DNA of 11,044 nt from Candidatus Woesearchaeota archaeon (GTDB lineage Archaea > Nanobdellota > Nanobdellia > Woesearchaeales > JAGVZT01): assembly GCA_019323665.1 (NCBI GenBank), contig JAHWHA010000021.1, positions 1 through 11,044 of the forward strand. The letters are read 5' to 3'. Positions 6,661 through 11,044 of the stretch are shown one piece after another (position 1 is the stretch's first letter; each line of letters opens with the position of its first letter). The translations under genes and the position numbers were made by a program. A model generated the notes under the pieces. That model made no database searches. It saw only the letters and a list, made by a program, of their open reading frames with translations, and was not told where the DNA came from.

Positions 6661-7608
6661 ATGCTGATTACAAACTTGATTTTCATGATCTTGAGCTGCT
6701 TTACACTCGTTAAAAGCAGCAGCTTTCTAGTTCGAAGTTTAGCAAAAATCTCCGAATATTTCAGGATGAACGAGTTTGCAATCGGTTTCATCATTATGGC
6801 AGTGAGCACTTCTCTTCCAGAGCTGTTTGTGGGAATAACAGCTGCAATCGACAATGCAACTGCGCTTGCTCTTGGAGCAGTCATAGGTTCTAACATCCTT
6901 GACCTTACACTGGTTATTGGAATAGTCACACTTATGGCGAGAGGTATTAAAATCAAAAGCAAGATAATCAGGCGGGACATCGTTTATATGCTGGGTATGG
7001 TTATATTGCCCATGCTGCTCATGTGGGATTCAGTGATCTCAAGAATTGACGGGTTAGTGCTTTTGGCAGTATTCTTATTTTACATTTGGCAGATGGTAAG
7101 GCAAGAGCGCTCTTTCAGCCGAAAGCTTGAGAAGGTTCAGCGCGCAGAAGTGCTGTTCTGGATTATTGTTGCGATTGTGAGCGTGATACTGCTTGTTTTC
7201 AGTGCGGAATTTGTTGTTGAGTTTGCAACCCGCCTCTCGATAGACCTTCTGCTCCCACCTATACTCATTGGTCTCTTCATTATCGCTCTTGGCACAAGTC
7301 TACCAGAACTGATTTTCGAGTCCAAGGCTGTATTGGAAAGACATGAGGAGCTTGCATTAGGGGACCTGCTAGGCAGCGTCATTACCAACTCAACACTTGT
7401 GCTTGGCGTCACAGCACTAATCAGACCAATCACTGCAAATCTTCTATTGTTCTTCTCAAGTGCTATGTTCATGGTGCTCATAGCATTTGTGTTCATGACA
7501 TTTGCCGAATCAGAAAAAGGAATCTCATGGAAAGAGGCAGTCTCACTCATACTACTCTATATGTTTTTCATTGTTATGGAGTCATATATAAAATTTTTAA
7601 AAGGCTAA
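6661..7608 (+). CDS. CaCA-family Na+/Ca2+ (cation) exchanger
   Basis: This 315-residue polytopic membrane protein has the two inverted alpha repeats of the calcium/cation antiporter superfamily. Repeat 1 has AVSTSLPEL (Glu54) and ALGAVIGSNILDL (Asn78). Repeat 2 has ALGTSLPEL (Glu216) and LALGDLLGSVITN (Val240, Asn243). About ten hydrophobic segments surround a basic cytosolic loop (about 146-162), as in prokaryotic exchangers such as NCX_Mj and YrbG. The expected role is export of Ca2+, or another cation, coupled to Na+ or H+ entry. In NCX_Mj the ion site uses Glu54, Asn81, Glu213 and Asp240; the fourth position here is Val240, so stoichiometry or ion choice may differ. Both Glu residues are kept. 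The start is supported by the upstream TATA spacing. The stop lies just before the PIN-ATPase start. Confidence 0.92.
   Translation: MLITNLIFMILSCFTLVKSSSFLVRSLAKISEYFRMNEFAIGFIIMAVSTSLPELFVGITAAIDNATALALGAVIGSNILDLTLVIGIVTLMARGIKIKSKIIRRDIVYMLGMVILPMLLMWDSVISRIDGLVLLAVFLFYIWQMVRQERSFSRKLEKVQRAEVLFWIIVAIVSVILLVFSAEFVVEFATRLSIDLLLPPILIGLFIIALGTSLPELIFESKAVLERHEELALGDLLGSVITNSTLVLGVTALIRPITANLLLFFSSAMFMVLIAFVFMTFAESEKGISWKEAVSLILLYMFFIVMESYIKFLKG
7585..7592 (+). promoter_or_regulatory. TATA box of the PIN-ATPase gene, inside the exchanger coding end
   Basis: TATATAAA lies within the last codons of the exchanger gene. A start about 27 bases on (near 7615) would fall after the GTG at 7610 and four bases before the ATG at 7619, so it favours the ATG. 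Read-through from the exchanger gene is also possible. Confidence 0.4.
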
Positions 7609-7618
7609 AGTGGATAAA

Positions 7619-9433
7619 ATGAATGCAGGCAAAGTTGTTCCGGACACATCTGTTATTATTGAGGGAGTGCTCTCAAACCAGCTCAAAGCAAAAGAGCTAA
7701 CTGCTAAGTCAATAATCTTTCACGAAGCGGTGCTGGCTGAGCTAGAACACCAGGCAAACCAGGGCCGTGCCATCGGTTTTTTGGGGTTAGATGAGCTGGA
7801 TAGGATACGGGAGCTGAGCGATAAACAGAAATTCGAGATCTCTTTTTCAGGCACAAGGCCAAGGGCAGCAGATATAAGGCATGCGACTATTGGAGAGATA
7901 GACGCACTGGTCAGAGAGTTAGCCTACGAGGAAGGTGCCACACTTGTTACAGCAGACAAGGTACAGGCACGAGTGGCAAAGGCAAAAGGGGTTGACACGC
8001 TGCTGGTCAAATTGAGTGGTAAAGTCGCTAAGCCAAAGCTAGACAAGTATTTTGACGCAACAACAATGTCAGTTCATCTTAGAGAGAATGTTGCTGCTTA
8101 CGCAAAAAAAGGTGTGCCAGGTGACTGGAAATTTGTCCAGCTTGGCAAAAATCCCCTCAACCAGGAGGATATCCAGACAATCGCCAGTGACATCATAGAG
8201 CAGACAGGGATGCGCAGAGATGGTTTTGTTGAATTGGAAAGACCTGGCTCAACAATAGTCCAGCTTGGTAGCTACCGCATTGTCATCACAAAGCCACCAT
8301 TTGCAGACGGCTGGGAGATTACTGCTGTTCGTCCGGTGAAGAGGATGAGTTTGGCTGACTATAAACTAACAGAAAAGCTTCTTACAAGAATAGGAGATCA
8401 AGCAGAGGGAGTTTTAATAGCAGGTGCACCTGGGATGGGCAAATCCACTTTTGCGCAGGCTCTTGCAGAGTTCTATGCAAACAAGGAGAAGATTGTGAAA
8501 ACAGTTGAGGCACCCCGCGACTTGGTGTTGCCAGATTCAATAACACAGTATGCAATATCACACGGAACACAGCAGGAGGTGCATGATATCCTGCTTCTAT
8601 CAAGACCAGACTACACAATAGTTGACGAGATGCGCAACACAGATGATTTCAGGCTGTTTGCAGATCTTAGATTAGCGGGTATAGGCCTTGTTGGCGTTGT
8701 GCATGCAACCAACCCAATTGATGCAATCCAGAGATTTGTTGGCAGGATTGAGCTTGGTGTGATCCCACAAGTGATTGACACAGTAATATTCATAAAAAAC
8801 GGACAGGTTGACAAAGTTCTGAGCCTGAATATGACTGTCAAAGTGCCATCAGGGATGACAGAGGCAGATTTGGCGAGGCCAGTTGTAGTTGTGAACGACT
8901 TTGAAACAAAAAGGTTGGAGTATGAGTTATATAGCTATGGTGAAGAAACAGTTGTTGTGCCTGTTAAGGGCAAAACTGATGTTGCGCCTGCAAGACGCAT
9001 TGCAGCAAAAGAGATTGAGCGCGAGTTCCACAAGTTTTCAGACGACATACAGGTGGAGGTTGTCTCAGACCACCAGTGCATTGTCTACGTGCCGCACAAA
9101 CTGATACCGAAGATAATCGGCAGGCAAGGCCGCTCAATTGAAAGACTGGAAAAACTGTTAGGCATCAATATTGATGTACAGGAGCTCAGCGCAGGCAGTG
9201 GTGGTGAGTCACTTGAATTCAACACCTCAATCACCAAGCAGAAGGTTGTCTTATATGTTGACCAGGCCCATTCTGGAAGCAGTGTTGATATTCTTGTCAA
9301 TGACGAGCATCTTCTTAGCGCAAATGTGGGCAAGAATGGTGTGATTAAATTAAGCAAGAAAAATAAGCTGGTGAGACTGCTTCAGGATGCAATAAATATG
9401 AAAGAGAATATTACTGTGCTGTTGAAACAGTAA
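7619..9433 (+). CDS. PIN-ATPase-KH protein (COG1855, PINA-like)
   Basis: This 604-residue protein has three parts. The N-terminal PIN nuclease fold has VPDTSVIIEG (Asp9), Glu41, Asp95 and TADK (Asp113), the expected acidic metal-binding set. The PilT-type ATPase has Walker A GAPGMGKST (269-277) and Walker B YTIVDEMR (Asp336, Glu337). A KH domain follows with IIGRQGRSI (Gly501-Gly504). About 75 residues of beta-rich sequence end the chain. Sulfolobus PINA, with the same layout, is a hexameric ATPase that moves Holliday junctions and binds Hjm and Hjc, so a role in recombination or fork repair is likely; RNA processing is an alternative. The start is uncertain: a GTG at 7610, with AAAGG upstream, adds three residues. 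I prefer the ATG because of TATA spacing. The next gene begins 12 bases after the stop. Confidence 0.92.
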   Translation: MNAGKVVPDTSVIIEGVLSNQLKAKELTAKSIIFHEAVLAELEHQANQGRAIGFLGLDELDRIRELSDKQKFEISFSGTRPRAADIRHATIGEIDALVRELAYEEGATLVTADKVQARVAKAKGVDTLLVKLSGKVAKPKLDKYFDATTMSVHLRENVAAYAKKGVPGDWKFVQLGKNPLNQEDIQTIASDIIEQTGMRRDGFVELERPGSTIVQLGSYRIVITKPPFADGWEITAVRPVKRMSLADYKLTEKLLTRIGDQAEGVLIAGAPGMGKSTFAQALAEFYANKEKIVKTVEAPRDLVLPDSITQYAISHGTQQEVHDILLLSRPDYTIVDEMRNTDDFRLFADLRLAGIGLVGVVHATNPIDAIQRFVGRIELGVIPQVIDTVIFIKNGQVDKVLSLNMTVKVPSGMTEADLARPVVVVNDFETKRLEYELYSYGEETVVVPVKGKTDVAPARRIAAKEIEREFHKFSDDIQVEVVSDHQCIVYVPHKLIPKIIGRQGRSIERLEKLLGINIDVQELSAGSGGESLEFNTSITKQKVVLYVDQAHSGSSVDILVNDEHLLSANVGKNGVIKLSKKNKLVRLLQDAINMKENITVLLKQ

Positions 9434-9445
9434 TATTAATTTACT

Positions 9446-10069
9446 ATGATAAAAAAGATATTTTTGTTCCCATTTCTAATTACCTTGTTGATATTATATA
9501 TAAAGCATGTTTCATCATGTTCACTGAGTGGTCCTTATATCCAACTTAATGAAGGATACAAAAAGTGTAAGATTTATCCTGATTCTTGGCTTGACAATTT
9601 TAATATAACATCAGTAAATAGAACTAATTTGGATATTGTGTGTCCAGATTTTGCACTGACAGATGCAGATAAAAATATTATTATTGACTTTGTAGACCAA
9701 CAAAGGGAATTCCCAGATAATTTTGAAGAAAGAAAAAAAATCTATAGATATGATAGTTATACCCACATGGAAAAACAGACAATTGAAGAGTATGCTGAAT
9801 TTCAAAAGAAGATGAACAAAATCAACTCTGCAATCTGCGATTGTACTGAATATATATTCCTCGAAAGGAGGAGTGATTGGACAATCTATAATGCTGATTC
9901 TAAAGACACATGTTCATTTTCAACTGCCTGTTATCAACCACCCTTCTATTGTCCAAATAGTTTGTATTTTACTTTGATAATATATTTTGTAAGTTCAGTT
10001 CTGATAATTGCAGGAATTGCTGCTGGATTAATCGTGTTTATAAGAAAACGAAGTAAAATAGTCAGTTAA
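9446..10069 (+). CDS. AT-rich, cysteine-rich type I membrane protein, unknown function
   Basis: This 207-residue protein has a lysine-led hydrophobic N-terminus (about 3-24), probably a signal peptide; HVSSC could even be a lipobox with Cys25. The middle part has eight cysteines counting Cys25 (25, 41, 66, 131, 133, 156, 162, 169), two N-glycosylation sequons (NIT at 53, NRT at 58) and a charged, probably helical stretch (about 92-125). A hydrophobic segment at about 173-198 followed by RKRSK is a membrane anchor with a cytosolic tail. The Cys-rich domain would thus face outward. I recognise no family. The DNA is clearly more AT-rich than its neighbours, which suggests recent acquisition or relaxed constraint. 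It lies 12 bases after the PIN-ATPase gene on the same strand, so it may be co-transcribed. No ribosome-binding site is visible. Confidence 0.75.
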   Translation: MIKKIFLFPFLITLLILYIKHVSSCSLSGPYIQLNEGYKKCKIYPDSWLDNFNITSVNRTNLDIVCPDFALTDADKNIIIDFVDQQREFPDNFEERKKIYRYDSYTHMEKQTIEEYAEFQKKMNKINSAICDCTEYIFLERRSDWTIYNADSKDTCSFSTACYQPPFYCPNSLYFTLIIYFVSSVLIIAGIAAGLIVFIRKRSKIVS

Positions 10070-10076
10070 CGTGCCA

Positions 10077-10090
10077 GTTTTTGATTTCTC
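10077..10090 (+). terminator. T-rich terminator candidate at the convergent gene junction
   Basis: GTTTTTGATTTCTC follows the stop of the AT-rich membrane protein gene, within the 25 bases separating it from the end of the convergent DUF99 gene. It is short, so the call is weak. Confidence 0.3.
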
Positions 10091-10094
10091 ATAC

Positions 10095-10655
10095 CTAAGC
10101 ACGTCCCCTGCTCTCCCCAGAAATCACGCCACGCCCGATAATATGCGCCACTCTAACAGGCTCAGGGATATTACTGCGAGTTGAGCTCAGTTTGATCAAC
10201 TCCTTGGCCTTCTCCAAATCTAAACCAAAAATCTGTATATGAATATTGTCTAGCTTGTGGATTTTGCCTGCCTTGTCCAATAATCTTATTTTTTCTGCTT
10301 GCCCAAGCTTTTTCAAAGTGTTTTGGATTTTCTCAAACTCAGGATAATCGCGCATAACAACAATGACTGGCAGCTCTGTTTCTATGCTCAGCTTCTCAAC
10401 ATCAACCACATTAAACCCGGCAACCGCAATGCCATCAAGCATTATGCACTGCAACTGAGGCTTGAACTTGCATCTGTTGACCATCTCAATAATCTTGTCA
10501 GTCGCATCATCACCATCCACTTCAACCAAAGTGCTCATAACACCATCAATCCAAGAACCACCGCGAAACACAGTAGCAATAACCAAAGCCTCTTTATCAT
10601 TGAACTTGTCAAAACAGGCATCATCTATGCCCAGAATACGGGTTTCTTTTTTCAT
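10095..10655 (-). CDS. DUF99 family protein (endonuclease V-like fold)
   Basis: This 186-residue protein matches the archaeal DUF99 family (PF01949) throughout its length. The conserved GIDD (residues 9-12) follows the first strand. MLDGIAVAGFNVVD (72-85) and VVMRDYP (99-105) come next. IPEPVRVAHIIGRG (163-176) and GESRGRA close the chain. The fold is reported to resemble endonuclease V (RNase H-like), and the acidic residues in GIDD and LDG fit a metal site, but no activity has been shown as far as I know. The frame extends upstream to an ATG at 10697. I chose 10655 because family members start just before the GIDD strand and because a TATA box lies about 27 bases upstream of it. It diverges from glmS, separated by 127 bases. 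Confidence 0.92.
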   Translation of the reverse strand: MKKETRILGIDDACFDKFNDKEALVIATVFRGGSWIDGVMSTLVEVDGDDATDKIIEMVNRCKFKPQLQCIMLDGIAVAGFNVVDVEKLSIETELPVIVVMRDYPEFEKIQNTLKKLGQAEKIRLLDKAGKIHKLDNIHIQIFGLDLEKAKELIKLSSTRSNIPEPVRVAHIIGRGVISGESRGRA

Positions 10656-10678
10656 ATATAATATAGTCCAACCCCAAG

Positions 10679-10686
10679 TTAATAAA
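10679..10686 (-). promoter_or_regulatory. TATA box of the DUF99 gene
   Basis: The minus strand reads TTTATTAA, centred 27-28 bases before the ATG at 10655. This implies a leaderless mRNA and argues against the longer frame from 10697. Confidence 0.55.
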
Positions 10687-10704
10687 GATTTCCACACTAT
10701 GCCT

Positions 10705-10728
10705 GTATTAAAAATATTTTTTTAATAC
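10705..10728 (+). repeat. Perfect 10-bp inverted repeat between the DUF99 and glmS promoters
   Basis: The arms are GTATTAAAAA (10705-10714) and TTTTTAATAC (10719-10728), separated by TATT. It lies upstream of both TATA boxes in the 127-base divergent region. This makes it a candidate operator or activator site shared by the two genes. Its AT content lowers its significance, and a T-rich stop signal is an alternative. Confidence 0.5.
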
Positions 10729-10751
10729 TCATAAAATCTTTTTAGTTACAC

Positions 10752-10759
10752 TTATATAT
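10752..10759 (+). promoter_or_regulatory. TATA box of glmS
   Basis: TTATATAT is centred 27-28 bases before the glmS ATG at 10783, consistent with a leaderless mRNA. A second TATATAT at 10764-10770 is too close to the ATG for that spacing. Confidence 0.6.
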
Positions 10760-10782
10760 TAGTTATATATCAAGAAAAACCT

Positions 10783-11044
10783 ATGTGCGGGATAATAGCC
10801 TACAAAGGCAGCAAGAATGCAAGTCAAATTGTGATTGAAGGCCTCAAAAAACTTGAATACCGCGGCTATGACTCATGGGGTATTGCTTACCAAAGCAACC
10901 CAAGCGTTGGTGTTCTTCGAAGGGTTGGCAAGATTAGTGAATTCAATCACTCTGAACTTCCGGAAAGCAACTTGGCCATTGCACATACAAGATGGGCTAC
11001 CCACGGCGGAATTGAAGAGCGCAATGCACACCCTCAATTAAGCG
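10783..11044 (+). CDS. glmS: Glucosamine-fructose-6-phosphate aminotransferase (GlmS), N-terminal part (cut by window edge)
   Basis: The 87 visible codons begin MCGIIAYKG, in which Cys2, exposed after Met removal, is the nucleophile of class II glutamine amidotransferases. LEYRGYDSWGIA (about 24-35) and HTRWATHGG (about 68-76) follow in the order and spacing of the GlmS glutaminase domain. GlmS makes glucosamine 6-phosphate from fructose 6-phosphate and glutamine, the first step toward UDP-GlcNAc for surface glycans. The YRGYDS and TRWATHG motifs separate it from PurF and asparagine synthetase. The sugar-isomerase domains lie beyond the window. No glmS ribozyme can be expected, because the TATA box sits only 27-28 bases before the ATG, leaving no leader. 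Confidence 0.95.
   Translation, partial: MCGIIAYKGSKNASQIVIEGLKKLEYRGYDSWGIAYQSNPSVGVLRRVGKISEFNHSELPESNLAIAHTRWATHGGIEERNAHPQLS

Noticed and set aside
10656..10697. Longer start for the DUF99 protein (ATG at 10697)
   Set aside because: The 14 added residues have no family support and the TATA box at 10679-10686 would lie inside the coding sequence.
10299..10725. Plus-strand frames opposite the DUF99 gene
   Set aside because: They are antisense to a conserved protein, without motifs, and one runs into the promoter region.
1..11044. tRNA, rRNA, CRISPR array, transposase, phage or toxin-antitoxin module
   Set aside because: No regularly spaced repeats, tRNA cloverleaf, transposase or integrase motifs were seen. 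The PIN domain here is part of a large ATPase-KH protein, not a VapC toxin with a partner antitoxin.

Overview
The window reads as a stretch of an archaeal chromosome. The main evidence is the archaea-specific GatD/GatE pair for Gln-tRNA(Gln) formation, a PIN-ATPase-KH protein of the archaeal COG1855/PINA type, a DUF99 protein, and archaeal TATA boxes about 27 bases ahead of start codons. Small, compact genes, paired zinc ribbons and a reduced GatE fit a DPANN-like lineage such as Woesearchaeota, but that placement is an inference. I see no rRNA, tRNA, CRISPR array, insertion sequence or phage gene.

Left part (1-2952) is all on the minus strand. It holds the 5' end of a thioredoxin-reductase-like flavoprotein, a large secreted beta-propeller lipoprotein, a possible 36-codon ORF coupled to the gene before it, and a small double zinc-ribbon protein. 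A 192-base divergent promoter region (2953-3144) separates this from a long plus-strand block.

The plus-strand block (3145-10069) starts with gatD and gatE, separated by a small cysteine-rich membrane protein whose end overlaps the gatE start. After these come a 72-residue winged-helix protein, a CaCA-family cation exchanger, the PIN-ATPase-KH protein, and an AT-rich, cysteine-rich, single-pass membrane protein. GatD and GatE work together: GatD releases ammonia from glutamine or asparagine, and GatE activates Glu-tRNA(Gln) and amidates it.

At the right end a minus-strand DUF99 gene converges on the membrane protein gene and diverges from the start of glmS (10783 onward, cut by the window edge). 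The DUF99/glmS promoter region contains a perfect 10-bp inverted repeat.

Most plus-strand genes, trxB-like and DUF99 look leaderless, with TATA centres about 26-29 bases before the ATG. The two complete minus-strand genes at left instead have short leaders with a GGTGAT ribosome-binding site. The points most worth a second look are GatE without its AspRS-like (GAD) insertion, the embedded gene between gatD and gatE, a substituted ion-site residue in the exchanger, the 36-codon ORF and the glmS-side inverted repeat. I found no clear new defence or mobile system.
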